Source: Brugia malayi
Taxonomy: Eukaryota > Nematoda > Chromadorea > Rhabditida > Onchocercidae
Direction: 5' to 3'
Length of the DNA: 64,000 bases
Assembly (NCBI RefSeq): GCF_000002995.4
Contig: NW_025062478.1
Location: 930,001 to 994,000, forward strand
The notes beneath the pieces were generated by a model, which saw only the letters and a program-made list of their open reading frames with translations, ran no database searches and was not told where the DNA came from. Position 1 is the first letter of the stretch. Every line of letters starts with the position of its first letter. The translations under genes were made by a program, and so were the position numbers. Positions 54,301 through 64,000 of the stretch are shown in pieces.

Positions 54301-54600
54301 TAATTTATATTGCATTTTCAGCTTAATAATACTCAAAATGTATTTCAGGTCTAAAGTGCTCTCACATTCTCCCATTTCCATTCCTTTTAAATTTCAATTT
54401 TTAAATTTATTGAAGCCTGTTTTGAATAAGTTCTTTTAATCCAACATTCCTATAGCTTTGCTCATATCTATTTAATATAATTTTTTTCAGTTGAATTGTC
54501 ATACCTTTTGCGAAGTAGTCGAACCACAGAATATTTTGAACCATGCTGCTTTCTTCAGAAGTATTTCCGCCTGCATGTGTAGTTCAAAGTGTAGTAAGAA
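51396..54600. other. Decayed, partly duplicated sequence of ordinary composition
   Basis: GC-richer than most of the window, with short open segments flanked by splice-like sites but no identifiable product. The 51640-51900 and 54340-54575 blocks are diverged copies of each other (shared TTGAAGCCTG, GCTTTGCTCATAT-like and CAGAAGTATTTCCGCC). Three further diverged copies start near 53510, 53785 and 54020 (shared AAACTGC, CTCAAAGAG and GTGATAAT(T/G)AGTGC). The minus-strand segment 54505-54570 is open between CAG and GTATGA and reads AEILLKKAAWFKIFCGSTTS. This could be the remains of a degenerated gene or transposon. I cannot name it. Confidence 0.4.
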
Positions 54601-57232
54601 CTTAAAATTTGGTTTGAAATGTTTACTGTTCTTCTAAAAAAAAAAAATTGTTCAAAAAAAATTATCCTAAGTCTATATCATTAATTAAGTTTATTAATAA
54701 TGCATAATTGTTAGATAAAATTAGCAATAATATGGCAAAAAGGTTTAATTCACTGCAAAATTATCAAACGCTGATTTTTGTTTATATTAGTGATCAGTGA
54801 AAGTTTGTAAACATTTTGTTTACATTGTTTGTTTTCTTTTTCACTTGTATTTCTTTGTTTCATGTTACTCAGTGTTACTTAAATTTTTCTAAAATTTTCT
54901 TGCAATTATTTATGAAATAAAATGAAAAGAGATGCTTCATTTACATAAACAACAAATGATCTGTGAGATGATACTTGATTGAATTCAGATTTCAGAAAAA
55001 ATATCAGTATGATAAACTGAATTGGAGTAGTGCTGCTGCTACTATGTTAACAAAATTTATCAGTTTAAAATATCATGAATGTTAATTTGTATATATTTTT
55101 CTTTTTTTTTTTTTGATAATAAATATTTGTCCATAACTACCTTTTTGAATGAATAAATAAAAGTAAATTGTATTTTGAATGAATAAATAAACCAAATTTT
55201 TAATTGAACTAGTTGATAATTTTGATTTAAAATTCATTTCAAATTATGAAAGTGATCGTTATCATATCATTCATGATATGATCGCACCTTTTTTTCTTCA
55301 TCTTTCTCAAACTATCTGATTTTCCTGAACTAAAATTAAGAAAAAAAAATTAAATTAAAAAAAAAAAAAAAAAACAAAATGTTTTAAATAGATTAAACTA
55401 TTGATTAATCAAAATTGTAAAGTCGTTTTTTTTTTTTTTTTTTTTTTTTATTTTCACTAATTTCACTTTTTGGGATTGGTTTTAGGATTTTTTGGAAGCT
55501 TAAATGCAATTATGGCGAGAAATATCATTGTTGATTATAATTTTATCCTTATAAGATTTTCATATTGCGACTAAATTTTAAAAATTTTTACTAATAAGCT
55601 AAAAATTAAAATTAATTTAAAATAAATTCTATTTATTGAATATTACATTAAAGAAATTTGTTCTATAAAATATTAATTTCTTAGCAAATTTTTCTTTTTT
55701 TTTTTTTTTTTGCTCCTTTTTTCTTGCAAAATATATGGAATTTTCTAGACAAAACTTCTTTTTTCTCCTTCGTTTTTTTCTTTTTTGCAATTATCAAAAA
55801 AAATTTTGAAATTAAAAATCGTTATTTTTTTGTTTTTGTCAAATTTTTTTTCAAAAAAAATTGTCAACTTATTTATTTCTTTTTTCTTTAAAATTTTAAT
55901 TTATTCCTTTGTAAATTAAATTTTTTACTTTTAACTATTATTTTGAATGAAATAAAAAGTTTTTTATGCTAATGTAATCACTTTTTTTTCATCTTTTCAA
56001 ATTAATTGTTAAAAGCCTTTTATTTATTTATTTTTTTTTTTTTGTTATATATAATTTGCTTACAAAATGATAATTTTAAATTTTTAATTTCAAAATTTTA
56101 AACAATTCTATATTTATTTTATTTGAATGACATATACAATTGAAATTTTTTCTTCGTTTTTTTTTTTTTTTTTTTGAACAATGCGAATTTTATAAAATAA
56201 ATAATTCAACAATTTTTTTTTTAATAAAAAATAAATTATACTTCGTTTGTTTGTTCCATAAAGAAAAAAAAAAAAGAAAAAATAAATAAGTTGATAATTT
56301 TTTTTTTTTTTTTTTTGAAAAAATTTGACAAAAACAACTTTCTAATGTGGTAGTTTCTGGGCGGTACCAAATTATAAAACTGGTACTTTTCCCTCAATTC
56401 ATAAAATTTTGTCCCTCATTCTGTCACTTTTTTTCAAGGTAAGCTTATTTACTATACCTTTTGTATATTTTATTTACTTTTAGTAAATATACTGAAAAAA
56501 AAAAAAGTTTATTCATTTAATAGTAAAAGTAATATAAGGAATTATTTTTTAATTATTTTTCTGACATTTTTTTTTTTTCTGATTTTTGTTGTTTTCAAAT
56601 TTTAAAATTATCAATAATCTTTGCTATATTCTATTGTGAAGTAATTAAATTATTTTTAATTAGTAAATGTAGAAGTGAAATTTTATGAAAACTAAATTAT
56701 AAGAAGTGTTTGTTTATTTTTTTTTTTCATTTATTTCTTTTTCATTCTAAATTTTTAGAATTTTATGAAAAGATTTTTCTAACTTTAATTTTTTAGAAAT
56801 ATCTTAAAAAAAAAATTTTTTTTTTAAATTCTATAACTGTTTTATGAATACAAAAACATTCTACTCAAGAAAAACTTTTCTTCATTCTTTACTCTCTCCC
56901 TCCCTCTCTCTCTCCCTCCCTCTCTCTCTCTCTCCCTCTCTCTCTTTTAAAAATCAACAGAATAAAATTAACGACAAAGATCAAATTCTGTTAAGATCTT
57001 ATCTTTTCCTTTTTCCATTTTCGATTTCGTGTTTTTCATTCTAAAAATAATTTTGCTTTTTTTTTTTCTCTTCAACATATGTCAAAAAAGTTTAATTTTA
57101 ATACAAAGGTCAGTAAAATTTTGCAAAATTAAAAAAAAAAGAAATTATAAAAATCTAAAATTAAAAAAAAAAAATCCAATATTAATTGATTTTAACTTAT
57201 AACTTTCGTTTTTGTTTTTAATTTTTTTCTAG
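54601..57232. other. Upstream region of ZIP gene
   Basis: Mostly poly-T-rich. At 56341-56440 a segment of more even composition (GGGCGGTACC, GGTACTTTTCCC) ends CAAG/GTAAGCTT, a good 5' splice site at 56438/56439. It may be a noncoding first exon or promoter-proximal sequence of the ZIP gene. A (CT)n tract lies at about 56886-56946. No coding gene seen. Confidence 0.4.
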
Positions 57233-57250
57233 AAATTTTCGAAAAAAAAA
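57223..57250 (+). promoter_or_regulatory. Candidate (trans-)splice acceptor and 5' UTR of ZIP gene
   Basis: TTTTTTTCTAG ends at 57232, followed by an 18-nt A-rich leader and the ATG at 57251. The spacing suits spliced-leader addition. A cis intron from the donor at 56439 is the alternative. Confidence 0.6.
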
Positions 57251-60200
57251 ATGTCGTTAATGGATTTTGGAAATGAAACTGACACAGATATAATGTTTGA
57301 TCCAAAACCAACTATTTGGCAAAGTTTGTTAATTTTTAAAAAATTTTTTTACTTGCTAAAAAATTTAATTCTAAAATCATTATTATTTTTCTTTGTTTTA
57401 AATTTTACTTAGCATTTCATTGACTAAATAATGATGAATTTGAATTAATGATAAATTAATAGAAACAACAAATAGAAAAATATGATTAAAATCAATTTTA
57501 AATTAAATTCAAAAAAAAAAAAAACAATCAATTATTCATGTGGTGAATTTAAATTAATAACAGTAACCTATAAAAAATTATGATTAAAATCAATTTTAAA
57601 TTAATTAAAAAAATCAATCAATCATTCATGTGATAAATTTAATTTAATAAAAGTAACTTATAAAAAATTATGATTAAAATCAATTTAAAATTGAATTGAA
57701 AATAGCAATCAATCATTCATGAATGCATTCTAATATACGAAATAATTAATTAAAATTTGAAATATTTCAAATTTCATATAAAATTATAAATTTCAGCTTG
57801 GGGTATTGGTTTAATTATTGTAACGATTACAGCATTTGGACCACCAATTTGTATTATTATTGTACCATTTCTTAATAAAACACTTTATGAAATTTTTATG
57901 ACATTTTTGATTGCATTTGGTATTGGAACACTTTCCGGTTCAACATTATATGTGCTTTTACCGGGAGTAAAATTTCATTCATTTATTTTTAAAATATAAT
58001 TTAAAAAAAAAAAATCAGAATTATCTAATCTAAATACAATAGTTTTTACAATTTAAAAAAAAAAAATAAAATATAAAAAATTAATATGGAAGTAATGATT
58101 TGAAAACTTAAAAAAGAAAATTTAATTAGAAAATAATTACTGAATAAAATTAAAAAGTTAAAAAAAAATAACTATAAAAAAAAAAAAAAATTAAATTAAA
58201 AAACAAAATTTCAAAATTGAAATTCTTTTCAGGCATTTGGTTTAAATATTGTGGAGCAAAATTTTTATACAACAAAAATTTCTATAATATTAATTGCATT
58301 ATATGCATTTTTTTCAGTGGATCGCATTCTTGCATATGTTTTGCATTTTCGAAAAGTAAAATTTATAATTTTAAATATTTTAATTAATTTCAATTCATCT
58401 TTTTCTCTGTTTTATTTTCAACAAAATTTAGTAATCTATAATTACAAATATTTTAATTATCATAAAAATTTTTTCAACTTTAATGAATTTTCTTTTTATT
58501 GATTAAATGAAAATTAAGTTTAAATAAATAAATTTTGTTAATAATTTTGATATTATAATCGAAATTCTTTTAATTATTCCACAATTTTCTAATTAAATTT
58601 TAATAAATGCAGGGATTAATTTGCAATAATTTTATTAATTTTTAAAAGTATCAAAAAGAAAAGACAAAAATAAAAAAAAAATGCAAAATATTTATAAAAT
58701 TATTTTAAGATCCGATCAAAAGGACAAAAATTTCATCAATCAACACTAAATAAAATTATTAAAAAAGAGAGAAATATGAATAATTCAATAACAATGGATG
58801 ATAATCTTACAATACCACGAATTATACTTACATCCGGAAATCATGATAATACTGAAAATGACGATAATGATGATGATGAGGATGATGATTTGGAATTTTA
58901 TGAATTAGAAAAGGATCGCTTAAAGGTATGTTTATTCATGTAAACAAATATTAGTATAAAATTTTTTTGTTGAAAACATTGAAATGAATAAAAATTTTTT
59001 ATTAAATAAAACAAAAGGAGAGAATAGTAAAAAGTGTTGAAAAATTTTCCTTTTTTTTTTATTTATTATTTAAATTAATTAAATGCATTAAAGATAAATT
59101 AAACTTTGTTTATGTTTTAAAAAAAAAAGAATGTAAACAAATAAAAAAGGTTAAATATGTGCATGTAAAACTTTTCAGTTATATGTTTCTAATAGATTTC
59201 AATATAAGTTTAATTTTTTTCTTTTGTTTTTATTTATTTATTTATTTTTTGTAAATTATATTTTTGAGAAATTAATACTTTATTATAGAGTGAATTTGAA
59301 GCAGCAATGGTTAGTAATATGCTTTCAAGGAAGGTTAGTTTAATTTTTTCTAATTAATGAAAAATTTTTCTTTTTCACTAAAAATTTATTTAATATTAGA
59401 ATGAAATAGATATTGCTGTTTAATTATCTGTTTTTTGTATTTTCTTATTATTTCAATTTGAAAAAATAATTAATTAATTAATTATTGTTTGAAAAAAGTT
59501 AATTAACTTATTATAAAAAAAAAAAAGATCAAATTAAGAAAAACTGAAATTGAAACAGAATAGAAAAGAACGCTTCTGCTGAGAGATAATAATTTAAAAA
59601 AAAAATTAAAAAATTAAACTTTTCAGATGTCATGCAAACTTCAAACAACTTTATTAACAGTAATGGATGACAATAAGACTTCAGTGGAACACAGTTCACA
59701 TCGTAAAAATGTATTTTTTCAATTTCAAAAAAATTAATTAATTATTTAATCGCACTATTTGGTGAAAAAAAGAAAGTAATATTAGGTTTAGAAATGATAA
59801 AATTTAATTTGTTAGAATATTTTTTGGAAAAGTAATCTTCTATTTTTAATCAATAATTATGAATAAGAATAATTTTAAAATTTCATTTTCTGGAAAAGAA
59901 ACAAATAAGATTTTAAAATAGTAAACATATTTGTATATTTAACATTTTTAGTTTTCTAATCACATTTATCAAAATTATAAATGGTACAATTTCAGGAAGA
60001 AGTATTAAATTTAAATTTAACTTTTTTTTCTCAACTTTTATTTTTTCTTTTTTTGATTTTTTAACTCCATATTCCTTCATATGCTTAATTTTTCAATCGC
60101 ATTTATTGAAATTATCAATGGTATAATTTCAGAGAAAAATTTTAAATATTAAATTTAATTTTCTTTCACAATTTTTAATGGTTTTAAAATTAGTCTTTAA

Positions 60201-61813
60201 CTTAACATTTGTTATTTTTCTAATTATCAAAGTTCCAGATAGTACAGTTTTAGAAGGAAATTTTAAATTTAATTTAAATTTTGTTTTTCAATTTTTATTC
60301 TTTTTTTTTTCTTTGATTTTCTAACTTCATATCCATTCATATGCTTAATTTTTTGATAACATTTATCAAAATTATCAATGGTATATGTTCAGAAAGATCC
60401 AAATGATAAGGTATCAGTGAATGTTGAAATTGTCGAAGAGAAAATATTAGATCCATCAGAATTTGATATTGCAACGGTAGCATGGATGATAATATTTGGT
60501 AATTTAATGAATAATTTTGTTGATGGTATGAGTAATGGTGCTGCATTTGCAAATTCATTAGCACGTGGTTTATCAGTTGGGATTGCTGTGATCACACAAC
60601 AGTTACCACAAGAAATTGGTAATTAATTTAATTTATTAATTAGCATTGTTCTAATTTAATTTAATTTATTAGTTAGCATAGTTCTAATTTAATTTAGTTT
60701 ATTAGTTGGCATAGTTCTAATTTAATTTAGTTTATTAATTAGCATAGTTCTAATTTAATTTGATTTATTAGTTAGCATAGTTTTAATTTAACTTAATTTA
60801 TTAGTTAGAATAGTTTTAATTTAGCTTAATTTATTAGTTAGAATAGTTCTAACTTTTTTTTTTTTTTTTTCTATAAAATGTAGAATATTATATATTTTAT
60901 TTGATGAATATATTGAATATAAAAAGCTAAATTAATTAATTTCAAAGCTTTAAAATAATTTAATGTATAATTATCAGACAATAAATGATAACTCTTTTGT
61001 TTTAGCAACTTCATATTTAGTTGCTGTATTATTTTAAAAATGTAATAACTAGATATTATTAATGAATTAAAAAGCTTTAAAATAATTTAATGTATAATTA
61101 TCAGACAATAAATGATAACTTTTTATTCTAGCAAATTTTTATTTAATTACTACATTATTTTAAAATTTTATTAACCAATCAATATTTCAGGAACATTGGC
61201 AATTTTAATTCAATCTGGACTTGGATTTAAACGAACGCTTTGTTTAAATTTATTACCAAATTCGCTTAGCTATGTGGGTTTTATTGTTGGTGTATTAATT
61301 GGTGATGCAAATGAATCATATGGAAATTATGTCTTCGCCGTATCATCCGGAATGTATTTGTATATTTTCCTTGGTACATTGGTAAGCAATACTTATACTT
61401 ATGTTTTTTTTTTTTTTTTTATTTTACCTTTTTTTTTTTCAAAAATTTATTCAATTTATTGCTTATCATTATTAATTTAATATATTTGTTCAATTTATCT
61501 ACGTTACCAACTATAATCATTGTTAATTAATTAATTAACAATTTTATCATCAAAAAAGATGACTATTTTCATCGCTTATTTGTTTAATTCATTTCAAAAA
61601 ATTAATCAGTGATTTTTTCTCTTTTTTTTTTTGATCAAATAAAATTCTCGAAATTTATAGATACCAGAAATTCGTGATTCAATAAATGAGCAAATTAAAG
61701 TGGATTTGAAACGAAGCATACGATCAACTGCTTTACAAGCTATTGGTATATCAATGGGAATTATTTTTATGTATTTGATATGTAAATATGGCAATAAAAT
61801 TTATATGTTATAA
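57251..61813 (+). CDS. ZIP (SLC39) family transporter, LIV-1/ZIP8-ZIP14-like, with altered metal site
   Basis: Nine exons: 57251-57323, 57797-57966, 58233-58355, 58710-58925, 59289-59333, 59627-59710, 60393-60618, 61191-61381, 61661-61813; all GT-AG, in phase, 426 residues. Family role: import of divalent metals such as zinc into the cytosol. Seen: TM1 from about 26 (TWGIGLIIVTITAFGPP), TM2-TM3 (GTLSGSTLYVLLPGAFGLN), a long cytoplasmic loop with an acidic run (172-182, NDDNDDDEDDD) where relatives carry histidines, TM4 NNFVDGMSNGAAF (277-289), TM5 QQLPQEIG (306-313), then TM6-TM8. Relatives have HNF-DG and (H/E)E-PHELG, so the first His of TM4 is Asn and the Glu and His of TM5 are Gln. Only about 25 residues precede TM1, so the usual ectodomain is missing. 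Substrate and activity are open. Confidence 0.9.
57425..57725. repeat. ~90-115-bp repeat, three copies, ZIP intron 1
   Basis: Three diverged copies sharing AATTATGATTAAAATCAATT and CAATCAATCATTCATG. They lie in the first intron of the ZIP gene. Confidence 0.8.
59960..60392 (+). repeat. Repeated 3' intron ends with decoy acceptors, ZIP intron 6
   Basis: Four related blocks of about 115-145 bp ending ATTATAAATGGTACAATTTCAG, ATTATCAATGGTATAATTTCAG, GTACAGTTTTAG and the true ATTATCAATGGTATATGTTCAG at 60392 (each core under 20 bases after the shared ATTAT). Each carries a T-rich tract before it. The real splice junction is the last copy. Confidence 0.75.
60625..60855. repeat. ~34-bp tandem array, ZIP intron 7
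   Basis: About seven imperfect copies of TTTATTAGTTAGCATAGTTC plus TAATTTAATTTAA. Confidence 0.85.
60935..61145. repeat. ~100-bp direct duplication, ZIP intron 7
   Basis: Two copies sharing AAAGCTTTAAAATAATTTAA, TGTATAATTATCAGACAATA and AATGATAACT. Each copy contains a TTTTAGCAA or TTCTAGCAA acceptor-like site. They precede the genuine acceptor at 61190. Confidence 0.85.
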
Positions 61814-62589
61814 TTAATTGTATTAATTATAAATTAATTTTTTTAAATATTTTAAGATTTTCTATCTTTGACGGAATTTAAATCTTTTCACTTTGTAATT
61901 GTATATTAAAATTTATTAAAATAGAAAAAAAATTTTTTCATTTTCTTTTCATATACTACAAACAGTTGTAATCATTCATTTTACTTCTCTTCTAGCAGCT
62001 ACAACTCTTACTCTTACTTTACTTTAATGTAGCTATAACTCTTACTTATACTTTATTTTAATTTTTTTTTTTTTTTTTTACTCTTACTTTTACTCATACC
62101 TAATGCTGTCAGATTAATTATTACATTTGTGAATTTGTAAATATTTTAAAAATGAATAAAATAAAATTGCATGTTAGCTAACTGGTTTATCTATCCGGTT
62201 CAATATAACTAGACCGGAAAATCCTGCCTTGTACACCGATCAGATATTAAATACAACTACAATAAAAAATAAACTTTAACATTTCACTCGTTAAAAATTC
62301 AGCTATCAGTAAAATCCCATCAAATGAAATGCAAACGTCACGGGCCACGTTTTTCGCGTAAAAATATGAGTCATTTCATAATGGCAATATGTTTGCACGT
62401 GCTCACGTGTTCGTGCATGGACGTCTACGTGTACGTTTGGATATGTCTACGCAAGTGATGCTTGGTGTATTCTGTAGATTAACAATACTATCATTATGTG
62501 AAGAGGAGAGGAAGAAAAGAGGAAATATTTAATTGTTCGTAATTTGTTATAATTCATTTTTTTTTTTTTCTTTGTTTGATTATTTTCAG
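61814..62589. other. Intergenic region between ZIP gene and EDEM2-like gene
   Basis: Holds the ZIP 3' UTR and the upstream region of the EDEM2-like gene. A candidate AATAAA lies at 62155-62160. A CCGGTT ... AGACCGG inverted pair lies near 62193-62217. From about 62330 the composition shifts to ACGT-rich sequence. Confidence 0.6.
62335..62436 (+). promoter_or_regulatory. Cluster of seven ACGT motifs upstream of EDEM2-like gene
   Basis: ACGT occurs at 62335, 62347, 62397, 62405, 62421, 62427 and 62433 within 102 bp. These include GCCACGT, two CACGTG palindromes (62396-62401, 62404-62409) and GACGTC (62420-62425). A TGAGTCA (AP-1/bZIP type) lies at 62367-62373. ACGT cores are the binding core of bZIP factors such as XBP1 and ATF6, which control ER-stress genes in animals. 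Their function here is inferred from position and density only. Confidence 0.5.
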
Positions 62590-62660
62590 CTTTACTAATC
62601 TTTCAAAACACAGAAGCAAGTGAAATTGGCATTATTTGATATTGTAGGAATGCTTGCAGC
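62578..62660 (+). promoter_or_regulatory. Candidate trans-splice acceptor and 5' UTR of EDEM2-like gene
   Basis: TTATTTTCAG ends at 62589, a near-perfect nematode acceptor, 71 nt before the main ATG at 62661. An 11-codon upstream frame (62650-62682, ATG to TGA, reading [10 protein letters not shown]) starts 11 nt before the main ATG and overlaps it in another frame. Confidence 0.6.
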
Positions 62661-63850
62661 ATGCAAAAACTGCATGCAATGAGACTATACTATCAGTTAT
62701 TTCTGTTATGCATTTTGCTATTATACTTCGACAATGCTTTATGTGTTAGTTTCTCGCGAAATCTAATGAACAAATATCGGTAAATTTTTAAACAGAAATT
62801 ATTGCATAATTTTCTTTTTCTTTTAAATTTATTTAAATTATTTTTTAAGAGTGATTTCATCAAATTTTACCAGAAGTAGTTGAAAAATGCATTATTATGA
62901 CAGTTTCGAGATGTTGATTTATTCTGTTTTTTTAGAAAGCGCCATTCTCTTTGTTTCTTTAGACATTTATGATAAAATATTGCAATCTTAAAATCTGAAA
63001 ATGTCTCATTGCTAAGTGATTTTATGAATTAATTTTTTAAACTTATATGCATGAGGAAATTTCAGAGTTAATATAAATGCATTCATGTAGTTAATTTATG
63101 AAAAAATTAAAGCTCTAAAAAGGAGAACTTTGTTTTCACTCATAATTTTTACATGCTAAATTTTTGTTGCTAATGTGTAATTTAATTTTAACATACATAA
63201 ATTGGTCTTAAAAATCCATCCATTCATTATACAATAAATTTACATTGTTGATGTGAAATTTTTATGGAAAGTTTCATTACAGTGACAAGGTGAAAGCAAT
63301 GTTTTATCATGCATACAACAGCTATCTTTTGCATGCTTACCCACTTGATGAATTGAAACCACTTTCATGTTCCGGTATGTTCGTATCTTATATAATGAAT
63401 TTTAATTCATTATTTTAGTGAATTCTTTTCGAGAGTAGATAATTTATTTAATTTTTGGCAGAACCAAAGGATCAAGCAATAAAGAAAATATTTGATATTG
63501 GTATGATTATTTAAATGTAAGATAACAGAGCACTAGGGTGTAGTATTCTACTGTAGATTCTTTTGCTGAAATTGGAAAAGAAATGAGAAGGATTATTTCT
63601 TTGTCAGTTTCGTTCTTCTTAAAATGTTTTAAACATTTATTGAACATTTATCTTCCTGAAATTTAATGTTGTGTCTTACTGATACGATATTTATTTTTAC
63701 TAATTTTTTACGTACTACGGTTTTATTTTAGGCATGGATACATGGGGAAGCTTTAGTTTAACATTGATCGATTCATTGGATACGCTACTTATTATGGGTA
63801 ATGAAACGGAGTTCATGCGCGCTGCTGAAATTGTTCTACGTACTGTTAAA
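62661..63850 (+). CDS. EDEM2: ER degradation-enhancing alpha-mannosidase-like protein (EDEM2-like), 5' part
   Basis: Glycosyl hydrolase 47-family protein of the ER lumen that trims mannose from misfolded glycoproteins and directs them to ER-associated degradation. Exons seen: 62661-62779, 63283-63374, 63462-63500, 63732-63850; the gene continues off the window. Residues 1 to about 29 form a signal peptide ([16 protein letters not shown]). Then come [29 protein letters not shown], and [20 protein letters not shown] with GNETEF, matching the N-terminal GH47 helices. The direct CS-G-DTWGSF form is closest to EDEM2; EDEM1 and EDEM3 have longer, different inserts here. The 39-nt exon adds 13 residues ([13 protein letters not shown]) exactly at that point and is phase 1-1, so it could be skipped. 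The catalytic acidic residues lie beyond the window. A second in-frame ATG (residue 7) is an alternative start. Confidence 0.9.
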
Positions 63851-64000
63851 GTTTGTTAATTTGTTAATCATTTATTGGTGCTCTATTTTATATATATAGG
63901 GACTAACATTTTTGTGCTGGATATTTAAAAAAATTTTTTTTTTTTAAATTTTATAAATTTAAGAGTAGTTTCAATTATTATTTGATGACTAAATGTAATA
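63851..64000 (+). other. Intron of EDEM2-like gene running off the window
   Basis: Begins GTTTGTT after the codon for Lys123. The sequence is AT-rich with no further exon before the window ends. Confidence 0.7.

Noticed and set aside
60337..60595. Two minus-strand frames
   Set aside because: Shadows of ZIP exon 7 (TM4-TM5). The plus strand carries the conserved NNFVDG and QEIG motifs and proper splice sites.
61606..61794. Minus-strand 62-codon frame
   Set aside because: Antisense of the last ZIP exon.

Overview
The window is eukaryotic, very AT-rich DNA, full of homopolymer A/T runs and minisatellite arrays. It carries four multi-exon genes that can be reconstructed exon by exon. A nematode is the most likely source. 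One gene belongs to the nematode-typical Clc-like tetraspan family, and another to the acetylcholine-gated-chloride-type branch of Cys-loop receptors that is expanded in nematodes. Three genes also have a pyrimidine-rich AG acceptor a few bases (9 and 18) or some 70 bases before the start codon, as expected for spliced-leader trans-splicing. Species was not determined; a parasitic lineage with unusually low GC is a guess.

Layout. (1) 954-15999, minus strand: a Cys-loop ligand-gated anion channel, N-terminus to stop, in at least 11 exons, with a 10-kb first intron holding a 102-bp higher-order satellite. Two of its introns appear to start with GA rather than GT, and the M3-M4 linker junction is unresolved. 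(2) 16000-26650: no gene recognised; it holds 38-bp, 42-bp, 22-bp and ~70-bp tandem arrays. (3) 26717-37304, minus strand: a complete six-exon Clc-like gene (264 aa). Its introns contain a 30-bp array and a 3.3-kb array of 66-bp units (three 22-mers). (4) 37305-57232: a 20-kb gene-poor stretch with 26-, 40-, ~38- and 36-bp arrays, plus islands of ordinary base composition near 47.9, 49.2-49.6 and 51.4-54.6 kb that hold decayed duplicates and exon-like pieces I cannot identify. (5) 57251-61813, plus strand: a complete nine-exon ZIP (SLC39, LIV-1 type) transporter with altered metal-site residues. (6) 62590 to beyond 63850, plus strand: the 5' part of an EDEM2-like ER mannosidase gene, preceded by a dense cluster of ACGT motifs.

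The four genes have no obvious shared pathway. The ZIP gene and the EDEM gene are head-to-tail about 780 bp apart. The strongest points for follow-up are the substituted ZIP metal site, the GA-AG introns, the symmetric 39-nt micro-exon and ACGT cluster of the EDEM gene, and minisatellites that bring in splice-site-like or GATA-like motifs in bulk. No CRISPR, rRNA, tRNA or intact transposon was recognised. All exon boundaries were read by eye from splice consensus and family conservation, so they may be off by a base or two.
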